DNA from: Opisthorchis felineus
Lineage: Eukaryota; Platyhelminthes; Trematoda; Opisthorchiida; Opisthorchiidae
Assembly (NCBI GenBank): GCA_004794785.1
Contig: SJOL01010174.1
Span: 261,012-325,011, forward strand
Direction of reading: 5' to 3'
Length of the DNA stretch: 64,000 bases
How positions within the stretch are numbered: position 1 is the first letter of the stretch; each line of letters opens with the position of its first letter. This document shows positions 48,690 to 61,025 of this stretch, piece by piece. Under the pieces are notes generated by a model. The model saw only the letters and a program-made list of their open reading frames with translations, did no database searches and had not been told where the DNA came from. Position numbers and translations under genes: made by a program.

Positions 48690-49529
48690 TGAGTACAGCC
48701 TTTCTGTGTCCTTTCCAAATAGAAAAACGTTGAGGCTGACCAAAACCTATTATACCCCGGACAAGTTGAGAGCTTTCCATGTAACACACCGGAAATGCGT
48801 AACTCCCACATAAAAAACCATAGTTCTGACAACTGAGATTTGTCACGGTTATCCAGGTCATCGAGAAGTACTGGTATCGTGGTAATGGCAAGTGATATGA
48901 GAGCTCAGGTTGGTCAACTAAGCCCTAATGTTGCGCATCCTGGCCGCCGGTTCTGGATTACGGCTCACAGCACATGAAACGACCTCTTCAAATGTACAGA
49001 ACAACACTTGTTTCTAGCCACCACAAACTTTCAGCACCGGTGGAGAGCTTCGACACAGAATTGTCGTTCATTTTGGTAAACGGCATTAAGCAACCACCAG
49101 GGACATGGTTACTCATTTGATTTTCTCTCTGAATTAAATTCATCACCTGAAAATAGTATCTGTACCGCCTTTCTCCTGGTTAAACCATTCCCTTCCTTGA
49201 ACCCACTGTTTTCATCGATATTCATCCACACATTCTGATGAAATTTCACGTGCGTTTTTTGACCTGTTGCGTTACCACGTGCAGTGCGCGCATGTTTATC
49301 GGTAATGCGCATCGAGTTGCCCTTCTTGCCGGGCTTTTTTTTGAAATTGCACCAATTGGTGCAACAATTAGACGGAACTCCCCATAATTTGATATTTGTG
49401 TCCCCTTCATATACACACTTTTTACGGGTAGTACCGCATTATTTTTAAATAAATCTCAAGGCTTCATAATTCTTGGTTTGTGATTTCACGCGTTACTCAT
49501 TTGAGCTTCCGGGAATACGTCACATATTC
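48690..49529. other. no identified gene; region where LINE endonuclease should lie
   Basis: The 49109-49312 minus frame (67 codons) is hydrophilic and unassigned. The N-terminal endonuclease of the LINE at 49530 would be expected here on the plus strand but cannot be recognised, so the element is 5' truncated or highly decayed. Confidence 0.4.
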
Positions 49530-49635
49530 TACAGTGTCTTTACCTCAAAAGTATCCTGATGGGGTTGTTAACGTGTTTGCAGACCTCAACGAATACAATG
49601 GTCGTAGTGGTGATTTGGAGGGCGATTGGCGATAG

Positions 49636-49923
49636 GTGAAATTGGCCTTGCTCACGGCTTATGAAACCATCCGCCTGAGGTCCTTCGTACACCGTAATTT
49701 ACACTGGATCTTGTCACGGCTAGCAACTGCGATTGAGGTCATGAAAAGTATATCCGAACAAATGACTGATTGGGCGTGCAGATCCCTTAAACTCCGAATA
49801 ATGAAGAACTTAAGGATTGTAAGATCGCAAAAGTCCGAGAAATGGAGGAGGGTTTGCCATGGGGAGCAATCGCACTGTCTTCCAGATAATCTGATCAACC
49901 AGTCCAAAGAGGTTGGGTGTTAG
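49636..49923 (+). pseudogene. LINE linker between endonuclease and RT
   Basis: The frame is helical and charged, and ends HCLPDNLINQSKEVG, which lines up with the pre-RT segment of this LINE type (a short N--L-R-I---GP-K pattern preceding the RT). The endonuclease C-terminus (SDH motif) that should precede it is absent, suggesting a deletion between 49610 and 49700. Confidence 0.5.
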
Positions 49924-50091
49924 TGAAACGAAATCCGAAAGGTGGGACCTCAGTCTGTTCACGGAAACAATGAACAATGAAGAACAGTTCAGCCTTGGCA
50001 AAATTAACTCGCTCTCCAGGAAGGTTAACCGAATCTGACTGGAACGTCAACATCAGTCCGCCATCAACGATTAGCCCAGCGTGCACTCTCA

Positions 50092-50900
50092 TTGCTTCAG
50101 CGCAACAAAGCACCAGGCGGTTTGCATCCTGCGCTATTCAAAGAAGGCGGTGAATCCATCGTGGATAACCTAAGGGTCCATTTCCAAACTATTCGAAAGG
50201 GGGAAATCATTCTTGCAGAATGCAGTGCCTCGACGGCGATTCCCGTATTCAAAAAGGGTACAAGGACATCATTCGAAAACTACCAGAAAGCAGTATAGAG
50301 GTGGTAGCTTCCAAAATGTCTTCTGGCATCATCCCACGCAGATCGATCCGTCATTGGGAGAGTCCTATTCAAGCTGGGTTTTGCGCTGGTTGGGGTTGCA
50401 CCAATCATACCTTCACCTTGCAGCAAATTTACGAACTACCCCATTACTTCTGACGACCAACGATAGGCGTATTTCAAGAACCCAAACTTCTTTTGACTCC
50501 GTTGATCGTCAGAAATTGTGACATTTTCTGGCAAAGAAGTGTGCCCTTCCAAAATATTCTCTAGGCTTTACATGCCTCCCCCCGTATGCGCGCACTTGTC
50601 TACTGCACATTTTCTCCTGAGACCATCACATCCAGTGGTGTGTGCTAAGAATGTCCTCTGCCACCCTTTCTCTTCAACTTCGTAATCGATTTGCTACTAA
50701 GATATTTCATACCTGCTCTTAAAACTCGGAGATCGAAATGCTGTCAGAGTGTCCGATCCCAAAAATTGAATACGCTGAGGATATTTCTCTGCTTGGGTTA
50801 GACCCTTTGAGAATGCAATCTATTTTAAATTACCTAGATAATTATGTTACAAACTTAGGTGTGCTATTCACAGCAGCAAAGCATAAAATGCTGCTGCAAG
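50092..50900 (+). pseudogene. LINE reverse transcriptase, broken
   Basis: Block 1 reads NKAPGGLHPALFKEGGE (expected NKA-G-DGL-PE-FK-GG; the aspartate is missing). IPVFKKGTRTSFENYQ (50239-50286) matches block 2, then the frame shifts. QAGFCAGWGCTNHTFTLQQI (50370-50429) matches the QAGFR-GR-C-D-IFTLR block. TSFDSVDRQKL (50488-50520) matches the AFDS-DR block. YAEDISLLG (50769-50795) sits at the catalytic Y-A-D-D position with Asp to Glu. At least three frameshifts and several stops separate these blocks. Confidence 0.75.
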
Positions 50901-51039
50901 ATTGCGTAGGATGAAATCCAAACCGCACGCTTACAGGTAAAGTAGATAAGCTGCTTTACCTGGACGACTGCATACCTCACTCCGGACTGGCAAAAGACGG
51001 AACCACTTCCCAAACTTGGAAGGCCAGGGAAGCATTTGC

Positions 51040-51465
51040 TAACCTCCAACGTTTGGGTCACCGACTTGACATCGTCTTGACTGCAAGAGTGAAGTATGCA
51101 ATGCTGCGGTCCAATGTGTCCTACTTTATTGATCGGAGACGTGGTCGGTGCATGGGGAAGACCTTCAAAGGCTCTCCGTGTTTGACCATAGGTAACTTCG
51201 CAGCATTGGTCGAGGCTGGTAATGATGGTGGTGGTACCTTTTGGAGCCCTCTGTGTCGGACGGAGACGACTGAGGGTAAGTCAGCCCATGATCTGACAAC
51301 GAAGCATGAAAGCCCTCACCAGCCAACTCATTCACGCTGTTGAAAGCCTTCTTCCAAAGCGGAAAACAGAAAACCAAATAAATCAATGTTTATTGACCCT
51401 GAGAGTTATGGCCGTGTCACGCAGCCAATGGGAATCTTGCAATAAAACTGACGTCTTCACTGCGT
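51040..51465 (+). pseudogene. LINE ORF2 C-terminal remnants
   Basis: In shifting frames I read NLQRLGH, VLLY-SETWSVHGEDLQRLSV (about 51119-51182), then VFDHR-LRSIGR. These match the zinc-poor C-terminal domain that follows RT in this LINE type. The distal part is mostly deleted. SRSQWESCN around 51416-51443 corresponds to the last conserved stretch (R-QWR-C) before the 3' end. Confidence 0.6.
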
Positions 51466-52062
51466 AGCTGTCAATCCATACCATACTGAACAAAGGGAGC
51501 CAGTTGACGTCAATAAGCTGATTGGGCCCTTGCCCTCAAAGTGTGGCTGTCATTCTATTGTTCTCCTTATATTCGGTGGAAGAAGCTGTAGCAGATGGAA
51601 CCGCTGCATTTCAATGCACGGATTTGAGCTCAGAAACTAGACTGAACGAACTGAAGTGAACTGAATGGGTGATTGATTGTGTATGTCGAATCCGCTTGCT
51701 ACAAAATTAGTGTTACTGGATAGTTACACTTTTCTCATTTTATACATTTACTTATGATTTACCGGCCATCCACTCGAGAAAACCTGGTTTGTTCTCCCTG
51801 TTCGCCTCGACGGCCCCCAGTGCTTTACAACATGAAATCAAATGGAAACGGTCGTCACAACAGTGAGATATGGAGACATTATATGTTATAGTGGTACCGC
51901 ACAAGCAGTTTAGACGGGCAGTCATCTGTATACAATGGGATTAGAATCCTCAGTTCGTCTTAGGTTGCTAAAATAAGTGGTATGAGTGTGATTCTTGGAA
52001 ATCCGCACACCACCAACTATCGGTGTAACGGTGTACACCACTGATGAAACAGGGTGTGGAGT
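51466..52062. other. no recognisable feature
   Basis: May include the LINE 3' untranslated region. No open frame over 60 codons and no repeat seen. Confidence 0.45.
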
Positions 52063-52265
52063 CTAATATTATTACATAATAATCGTTCAGCTGTAACACT
52101 CCTTCGGCACCTAGTTGCCATGCGCCCCCAAAAGAAACACGGGACTGAGGTACTGCCAGGTTGTCCAGGCCTACTCAGGAGCAGTAGAGATGCAGAGGAT
52201 GGGTTCGAACAAGGGAACCTCCGGTCAGTAAGCTCGTCGCCTAACCACTGGTTCATCTCGAGCTC
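52063..52265 (-). mobile_element. tRNA-derived SINE, copy 3 (full length, minus strand)
   Basis: On the minus strand it starts GCTCGAGATGAACCAGTGG, box A about TGAACCAGTGG, followed by GTTAGGCG. Box B is TGTTCGAACCC (complement of 52201-52211, near-consensus). The body includes GGCCTGGACAACCTGGCAGT and GGCGCATGGCAACTAGG, and it ends GTTACAGCTGAACGATTA followed by an AATAAT tail. It aligns end to end with copy 1 (5005-5200). Box B is better preserved than in the other copies. Just upstream of the head, the first bases are partly duplicated (GAGCTCGAGAT occurs twice, about 17 bases apart). Confidence 0.82.
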
Positions 52266-54990
52266 TGAACTATCTCGAGCTCGTGTTGACAAGCAAACAT
52301 CTCCACATGCGGAGGCGCCCTTGGTTTTACCGATTTTCTCGGGCGTGGGGCTCATCACTTGAATATCCGTCCATGACTTGAGCAGCAACTTGTTAATGTC
52401 TACGTTTTAGCCAATATGCATCAAGAAAACGCATGCGATGGAGACCCGCTTGAGTCACGTGCGTCACATACTGGTATTTTTCCGTAAAAGAATCTCGAGG
52501 CCGCCTGCACGCTGCACAATATACAGGAGAATATCAATACGCTAAGTACCAAGAGAATCACATCAAGCTTCCACCTCCCGCATTTTCGTCGAGTATATGA
52601 TCTCACTTAAGCAGGTAAGCCCGAAAATGAAAATTTTAGATTACTCCTGCGAAAATAAGTAGTGAAAGGTTTACTCTCTGAGACGCAGTGGACTGAGGGG
52701 CATGTGGTAAATATATGCAACGTTGATGCACCGCCTAAGTGAAAATACGGGCTAGCAGAAGCCGGGGACTAACACATTTTGTTGTTGATACAAGCCGCAA
52801 ATCCCATTTTATGTAGGACAATAGTAGTTGCAGAGTTACAAACATTTTGCAGGCCTTGTTCAATTTTGTGTACCTTACTTGTTGCGAGAAAATTTTACTT
52901 CCCTCATCTCCTTCTTGAGTTACCGCCAAAAATTCTCTCACCGTCAACATTGTCCCCCTGTACACGAGACTACTTAGCGATGAGCGACTTGAGTGATGCA
53001 CATGCAACAAACCACTTAGAAACGTTTCATATTTTTCTATTTTACCATATTGCACCAATAAATGTGGTGCATTGAATGCGACACAGAACTTATGCTTTTT
53101 AGTTTGCTGCTTGGGAATTTAATAACAATTTAATACTGAAGCTCGGTGAACAAGCCAACACAACGCTTAATCTATCTCCTTTATTCCGCGAAATAATCCT
53201 AGGAAAATTAATTCGCTATTTTTAAAGTCAAATGGTGCAATCATGTCTTGTGCCTGGGCTTAGTATTTGCATGTACTTGTAAAAGTAACCTGCAATCCAA
53301 GCGAAAATTGGAATTTTTGAAGTCAGTTCGTCCACAGGGTGTAATTATTCCGCCAATTATCGTGTGAATAATATGGCTATAATATAGCAAGCAAGTGAGT
53401 GAGTTTCATGTATTAGTCCAAGATATACTAATAGCTTTTCCGTTTTCTAAAATTTGTGAGACACTTGTAAGACACGTCAGTATGTTCAGAGAGTGCCTAG
53501 CTCACGACAAATCTTCCTAGTGTAAATGCAATAATCGGCTGGACATTGGCTTCTTCACTCAGCTGGACAAGTCTTTTGCAGAGAACACACCAGCGAACAA
53601 ATCAGTAAACAAACCAATGGTCGTTATTGCTACCTGAGATACCAATGTTTTCTTCAATGGCTAGACAGTGTACGCTAAACACTTGGATCGCGAAAAAGTT
53701 AGACTGGAAGAAAACACCAAGCAAGTGTGTCTCACTTATCTTGAGTAAAAGCCAAGATCTTCGCTTCTATTAACTTCATTTTATTTTATAATCAAACAAT
53801 GCCTAAGTCAGCTGAAGCACTGTCGTAAAGAGTAGTGAGTTACTTCTCTAAATTATTATGTTTCACCGCTTAAATGTATCTTTGCCGACCAATTCTGCCA
53901 CAATGTTTGCTTCTCACAGACACTTCTGCTGAGTACGCTCGAGAGATTTCCACCTTCCCTGAGGGTGACCTCCCGGTGGGCAACTGGACATGGAAGTAAG
54001 AAGAGCTGGAAACATTGTCCTCACTTGAGTGATATTCTGAGGTTCATCTAATCTTCCAGTTGAAGTATGCAGCTGCCATCAAAATTACACTTATTCGTGG
54101 GGTGAGTAGCCTAACTATAAAGCTACACAATTGGGTGGTCCACTTTCTACAGAGATACGGCGGAAGACGGGGCATTGAAACAGCACGCCCAGGGCTTCGG
54201 TGGGAAAAAGAATTCACTGTGTGGATCCATGCTGTGTGACGAATATCAGCCGTAGCCTATTTCAAAACTCACAAACACGTGTACGGCTGCTTCTACAGGT
54301 TATTAGAAATAAGGGTGTGAAATAACAATAGTACACGGGATTTGGTAGCAGTCATAAGAACCAACTAGTCTTAGTAACATCAGAAAGAGCACTGTCTTTG
54401 ATGTATGGCTTCCAAATTTTAGATATGACCGCCTCAGAAAATCTAAGCTTTTGGCAGTGAAGTGTCAAAATCCATGTTTTGATATAAGCTGGCATCAAAC
54501 ACCACTTTATCTTTGACAGATAAATCAGTTTAATGCGCAGATGGCAGTTGCAATTCCAGGGTACTATTCTGTTCATTTATGGAGAAAGAACTGTGAAAAC
54601 ATTCTATGTGCTAGACAGAATATTCTATGAAGCTGGAGACATTATTCTCTGAATTGGAAATTGCCAAAAATATGTGCGTATCCGACTGTATTCTATAGAG
54701 TCTATATTTTAGATAGCCAACTAAATTTCGAAAACTAAGATCTCGTTGCTGAAGGTCGCCTTCACAACAGTCCTCGATTTTACATCATGTTTGTCCTGAA
54801 CGGAAGCACGATCCACTGCCATGGTTTCAAACTTGTTGTTTGGCCTAAGACATTTATCTTAGTATTCACTTGAGGGTGGATGGCACCCAAAACGAATATG
54901 TCTACTGACTGAGCTCCCGCAGGCCTGCATACGGTGGAGACACCATAACAGGTTTGCACAGAGTCAAGTGGGGTGTTACATGCAAGAATT
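52266..54990. other. no identified gene
   Basis: Frames open on both strands at 52735-53075 are unassigned. Otherwise dense stops, and no repeats, RNA genes or transposon motifs seen. Confidence 0.45.
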
Positions 54991-54994
54991 TACT

Positions 54995-55170
54995 ACCAAT
55001 ATTGACTGAGTGGATAGGGTCGTGGTCTATATACGCAGCGGCCAGTTGAAGGCTGGTTGCTAACCTGGGCGCGATAGCGTGACGACGAACTCAAGGACCA
55101 GCAACTTTACATCAGCCAGCTTGCGCTGCCCAGTAGTTCATCCCAGTTACAGGGAAATGAAGCTCTTTTC
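54995..55170 (+). mobile_element. candidate tRNA-headed SINE, second family
   Basis: TGACTGAGTGG at 55003-55013 matches box A at ten of eleven positions and is followed by ATAGGGTCGTGGTC, typical of a tRNA D-arm and anticodon stem start. A shortened box B (AGTTGAAGGC, about 55044-55053) lies at tRNA distance. The following GC-rich body (CTAACCTGGGCGCGATAGCG) has no other copy in this window, so the family cannot be confirmed internally. Confidence 0.4.
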
Positions 55171-55489
55171 AGCGTAACTTATATGAACAATTCCTTCTAG
55201 GTGAGCTTGCTGACACTCAACACACGTGCTTAAAAAGAGCGGTAAAGCCGTCGTTTAGCTACTATTGAAAGGAGAAATGCCATCCGATGAGAAGTTGTTT
55301 ATTAGCAAGCACGAACTAAGCAGTTACAAAGCTTTAGACACGAAGGTAAATATCTCATCTGCACTGAGTTTTTGAAAAGCGGACATTCTCACGCATCATC
55401 TTGAACTCCCCTGGACATTCATTGACTACTAAACAATAGTAGGCGAAAATTGCAAAGCGGTTCCACAATTTCCCTAATAATCTTCACCT

Positions 55490-55995
55490 TCCATCAGGTG
55501 TGGGGCACCAGACCACAAGATACTCGCATGCTTCATCAGTAGTGACACCAATACGCAAATTAAGGGAGAAAGGCTGAGCAGGTTCCAATGAAGAATGTAA
55601 ACAAAACTGTCCTAGACAAGCCACTGACGTTTCTGGAGTGGTTGACAGTGATTACTCTGTTGTCCAGCAATTCCGACTCCACCGCAATCTGCGCGCATAA
55701 TCTGCACAGATCCCTGGGCCTCTGGTTGTACCCGAAATAATCCTGTCCTTTGGAACTAATCTGCTACTTTTGAATATTACGATATGTCGCGTCGTAGAGC
55801 TCCTCAGGACCGTACAAATAGCGGATTGCCAGGCCACTCAGCTAAGTGCAGATTTTCCAAACAGCTGATCCCAAGAATAATGTTTCTTAAAATTTCCGTA
55901 AGACTGTCGCCATAGCGGATCGTTCTCCGTGCTCACCAATTTGTGGAATAAGACACCTTGAGATAACTCAAGACAGTCGGTTGAACAAAGAATTT
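55490..55995 (-). pseudogene. decayed minus-strand reading frame, unidentified
   Basis: One minus-strand frame stays readable for about 170 codons with only two in-frame stops (about 55834 and 55652). It begins near GVLFHKLVSTENDPLWRQSY, passes through LVPKDRIISGTT, and ends IGVTTDEACEYLVVWCPTPD. The composition is strongly protein-like throughout. A helical stretch in another phase just upstream (SKLLTEELNSLFNRLS) suggests a frameshift. The pattern fits a decayed gene or retroelement frame, but I recognise no family. Confidence 0.33.
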
Positions 55996-58900
55996 AACTC
56001 TTCAGTCAACAATTTAGATAATCGACCTCCTCGTTATAAGCAGGACTGGATCTGCTCACATTCGTAGTAAGACGAAGAAATCCATTTCGCACTGAACTAA
56101 CTTTATACTTCTCGGGAAAGAATGTTCATGGATCTACAGTGGCATTTGAGAGAACATGGTGAACGTTCTATGGAGTTGGTTAATGGAAACTCTTTGTGAC
56201 ACTTCGTTTCCCAGATGTAACTCTGCCACATATCTTAAGTGTAGCAATGCAGTTTGTTTCGACAGATGTTACTCACCCAGCATCAAATGCTAACCTCCAC
56301 AGAGCAAAGCTACAAAACGTAATCATCTTTGTATTCTGAGAGGGCCTTATCTTGAGGATGCTCGTTGAAGCTTTGAAGGAAATTACTATCGAACCTACAT
56401 GTAGAAAAAACAATACTGAGCCTTTTTTGAACGGCAAAGCTGATCTGAATAACTAGGTTTGAAGTTCATTGATCTCCTCTTGTACCAATCAGTCGAGGGG
56501 TCAGACATTTGTGCTACAACGCTCACTTGGACATCAAGTTATATATGCTTTGAAGACCTTTGGTCACGGCCTTGTTAACATCAGTCCATTCCGTCCCACT
56601 AACACTAAAGATAAGAAGTTTGCCCTTACAAGAAATCACTGACGTAGTGAGGTATTGATGTGATGTAATGTAGTGGCTTGACATTATAATCCTTTGTCTC
56701 TGCCTAACTAAAAAAGCGCATTCCGCCATTCATTTTGTTATGTCCGACTAGCTGCACGCGTGGACAGTGACCCGTCCGTAGAAGAGTGTGACGTAAAATT
56801 TCACAGTCAGTTTTACTTATGGATCATGTGATGGACTTCCTTTTTATGATTCTTGATGCGGAACTCGAGCTGAGTCAGCAATGAGAAGTTTCAATGGTTT
56901 TCCTCACTCTATAGTTGATAACTATATCCGAATCATTCAACTTGACCTCTCATCAAAATCATGTGTTTCCCTGTGCTTCCCTACAACAATGATGTGCAAA
57001 CAAATTTTGGGGAGAAATTGCCTTAACGTGTGATAGAGATGCACAACGATGTTGTTATATTTGAGCTGAGGACGTTACGGAGAGGGTCTTAGATAGAGGT
57101 GGAGTCAGCTGAACTAATGGCCTGCAATCAACTTTTATCCTCGCTGGCCTACTGCCAATAGGATAGACCAAAATTCCACCTATATAATTGTGATCGCCTG
57201 ATTGTGTGTCATTTAGCAGCCTCAATTTATTTAGCGAAGTATCTCTTGGTCTGTTTCGGAATTTTCATCACAAAGATGATGATATTCCCGAGACATTTAT
57301 CAATCCTTAAAAGTTTCAATCTCCGAGAACTACCAAAACCCCTGGCGGAGGACAAAGTTACCTGTGTTTAAACAATGCGTGCTTCAACTGGATAGGTTGT
57401 GCGCATATCACTCTTGTTCGAACTGTCCATCCTGTATTTCTTCACAATTTTTTCCGACTAGTCTAGTCCAAAGTGGGACAGTGAACTCAGTTTTGGCACT
57501 TATAAGAGTTACTCAGTCACTCAGACATTTGGACACATCAAAATTAGAAACGTCCAGCAGTTTGATATATTTGAGGCCTCACAGAATGTCATTCGACGAC
57601 GAATGACATGATTTTGAGAATAACATGAGCACAATATAACCAGCAATCATACGGTTGATCCAGCTAGTACCGCGCTTCTCCAACCAGCTCTAAACCACCT
57701 CTTATTTCGTCCATTAATTCAGACTGCTGTTGCGGGATAACGGGAATCACTTCTTGAGCAAAGAAAACTGTCATATTCGTTCAGACAAACTTATCAATTT
57801 GTGTGAAATGGAGGAAGCTGGAAACTCCACCCGAATACCGTGACAGTTTGGGCAAACGGCGTCTCTGTTTCAGATACAAAGAAGCAGAATGACAGTCCAG
57901 ACTGCGTCTAAACTTTGATGTAACAAAAATCGGAAGACCCATAATTTGATTAGACACCACTCTCGTCCAATATGATCCCAAAGTGAGGGAGCATTGTTCT
58001 TTTGGTCTGACATGAACGAAACCAATTTTGCTAATTTGTCGTTGTTGGGAAACCGTCACCCATTGGTAACCAGAATTCTTCGAAAAGTGCATCGTCTGAT
58101 AATAACGTAATAGTATTGAATGGAATATGCACTCAACCCTGTTATGCGCAAAGATTCGATGCGTATATTTCTTCCGTCCTACGACGCTAGTAAGATTATT
58201 TTGGTTAGAGAATACGGTGGTCTGACAGCCAAAAGATGAACTCTTCAAGATTATTGTTTAGTAGCATGGACGAATGAACTAGTTCGAAAAACGAGCCATT
58301 CGAACTGTATCAAAGTGCCAAACTACGATCTTGATGAATTTGATTTTAGAGGTAACTCACGGGTCTCACAAACTGGTCTGCAGACGCGCAAACCTGAAGT
58401 GGCCTCCGGGAACTCCCTATCATAGTCACACTTTCTTCTATGCCTACCTGATTAGCCTCAATAAAGCGTAAATGTTCTGCGGGAGATTTTCAGGATCCGA
58501 ACACGCAATTAGCGTAAACAACCGCTAAAACTCCAAGCCCATGGATAGGCAGTTGTCAGTACTCTGGGGGGATTAATAGCTAATCAGGTAAGACCTTCTG
58601 AACATTCACCGGTGAGTTTACTTTGCCTTCCCTGAGAGATCGCCGTTTAAAGAAGTCATTGCTCCGGAAAGATCAGTTGTGCTTGGCATTTTGAAGCTGT
58701 TTCTAGAGGTGGCATTCCGCGAAGTTTTGGCGACCACCAACAATTAAGTTTTCATGGAATCTACCGTTGCTGTTCCTAGAGGGACGTAACTGCATTTATA
58801 TCTTTGTCACTGTATATTTCTGTGTAAGCATGAAAGAAAGGAGGGATGCAACACATTATTTGGCAGTTTGTGTTTTTTTCTAGACACAAAGCAGTATATA

Positions 58901-60954
58901 CACATGTGGATTACCATTCACTTTACACTCCTTGCAGTTTACGAGAATCTTCAAGAGTGTTGTCCCAGAATATCAGTACTGCTGAAGTTAAAATAAAAAA
59001 TACCAGGATCGTTATGCGTTCGTTTAGAGTTGGCTTGTTTTTTTTTCTCAAACAGTGGTACGGTTATGAAGGAAATTACCTTTTTCTAAATTTTTCACCT
59101 TTCAAGTCTTTTATTTGGATACCGAATTTGTGCTTGCATACTCGTGTGTAAATCTCCTAACATGACGGTAAAATTTGCACTCACCAGATACAGACAGCCT
59201 TGATATTCTTGAACCGTTCAGCATGCGATTTCTTCTTCATTTCAAAAGCGGAGATTTCGCATGTGATGGAGACATTCAGGTGGGGAAAACCGTAACAGCG
59301 GAATCGCTCCCGTGGAGTTTTCTAAGTACTCGTCCAGTGTGCTGGCCAATAAGCTGTTAGGAATTCGAAAGAGTAGCTGCGAAAACTTTCGAACAATACT
59401 GTACCTTGTGCTTTGTAAGGGCTATTCACTGTTCCAGTTATTATGGTTTGACAAACCTTTATGCAAAATGTAGGTCGTTCCAAACACCTAAAAACCAGCT
59501 TCACAGTCCTTGTGATATATTCATAACTGATACCTCAGCTTTGCTGAATATGTATGCAAACGTCTCAACTGTGTGCACACGAGGTTGCAACGATAGATCC
59601 AAATTACTTTATTATGGGTTTAATTTGACCACCTGACTGCTGCATTGCAAACCCAAGTATGTACCGAATTTCGTGTCGACAAATCTGAATTGTAGTACTG
59701 CTAACACATCGGTCGTATGGGATAGCAAATATATCCGTCTTCTGTATTAAAGCCATACTGCAGAAAATCTACGGAGACGAAACAATCGGACAATGAGACG
59801 ACGAGTAAGACTTATTCACCCCAGTAACACAGTTATTGTCGGAAATGGTGACGGGTGCTAACGTTATCAACTGCAATTCCCTAAATGAAAATCATCTAGG
59901 AAACTTCAAATGCTGATACGGAGCTAAATTAGACTAGAAAAGTCAATTTGTTTTGGGAAATTTAACAAGTGAAACCATACTCAGACTATAGCTGCGTTAT
60001 TGTCAAGACTGGGTGGACATACTGAAATTTAGTCAGGACCAGAAAGGAGAATCAAGGCAGACAAAGTGTGTTGCTGTCATTCCGATCACATTGAGATTTC
60101 ACCGTCATATGGTCATCTAATCAACCCAAATGTCGTCTTTTGTTTCGAACCGATGGTGAGAGAAGTAGAGATAAGTTTCTGCTTCAGTGAATGCGTTGAA
60201 TGCCACTGTCACATTCCCATTCTCTTCACAATCCATTTTCGCGTGTCTGTCAAAATTGTAAACCACATATTGTTCCATTAAACCGTCCGTTTTTGCAAAC
60301 GCTGAAAATCGTTATCGGTGCAACACACCTTTCTCATAAATTTGTGGATCTCGGCGAATCTATCGGCGTTCCCTATAATCTCTGTTGACCAAAAATACTA
60401 ACTACTGATTGTATGGCCTTGTTAAGATTCTAAAAACCGTCTACCGTGACCGTCTACCCGGTTACTGAGAAGGGCGGTTACTAAATAGGCGCACCGAAAA
60501 AATCCCTCTAGTACAGCACATCCTTTTAAAAAATTCGCAGCATCTGCACGGAGGTGAGATGCTCCGTTATAGTTTTTCCCCTGCAATGGTAGTGCAGCCA
60601 GGGAGAGCAGCCCTCAGCAGCACTATCCATAACTCTGAACTTTGAATCAAGAAGTATGTAAGTGCCAGCAGGATCTCTCCCTTACCTCGGCCTAAAGACT
60701 ATTGGAAGTAAAACCTGATAAGTGTCACTTTGAAGGTAATTAGTTTAGGTCAGCAACTATCATCGATGACAGAAATATACCAGTAGAACCACTAGGGTTG
60801 GTTTTCCGTACAATTGCGGGGGACGAAAGCTTCTGTAAAGAGTTGAAATAAAGGAAAATAAGACGCACCATGACCATAAGGGAGGGGATCAAGAGTAAGG
60901 TACCTAAATATTTGGACGACAATAGAAATATAGTTGAGCATCTTGTGCTCCAAA
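55996..60954. other. no identified gene
   Basis: Largest frame: 57781-58248 minus, 155 codons, basic and unassigned, about what chance allows. 57364-57606 plus (80 codons) is Ser/Cys-rich and unassigned. 58846-59151 plus is unassigned. No repeats or RNA genes noticed. Confidence 0.4.
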
Positions 60955-61025
60955 GGATCATCAGTGGGATTTGAACCGGCATCGTTTGCGAACCTGATAT
61001 GCGTTGCTCCGGGGAACTTTAGTTA
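60955..61025 (-). mobile_element. possible tRNA-like relic (strong box B)
   Basis: The minus strand carries GCCGGTTCAAATCCCAC (box B GGTTCAAATCC, complement of 60967-60977), a near-perfect TPsiC-type sequence. No good box A is found at the expected distance (near 61020), so this is either a truncated SINE head or chance. Confidence 0.28.

Larger units (their letters stand above)
49530..51465 (+). mobile_element. degenerate non-LTR retrotransposon (LINE, apurinic-endonuclease type)
   Basis: Plus-strand pieces in shifting frames follow the order of a LINE ORF2: an endonuclease remnant (ADLNEYNG for the family's GD(F/M)NA--G, about 49580-49606), a helical linker (49636-49923), reverse transcriptase (50092-50900), and the C-terminal segment with VLLY-ETW and VFDHR-LRSI blocks (51040-51230). 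A last coding piece lies near 51400-51460 (SRSQWESC). Many stops and frameshifts are present. The RT and C-terminal phrases are those of an RTE/CR1-like clade common in flukes as I recall; the exact clade is unresolved. It could be a past partner for the SINEs, but I see no shared 3' end. Confidence 0.78.

Noticed and set aside
55528..55545. CTACTGATGA on the minus strand, as in hammerhead cores
   Set aside because: No GAAAC at the required distance; it lies inside a protein-like frame.
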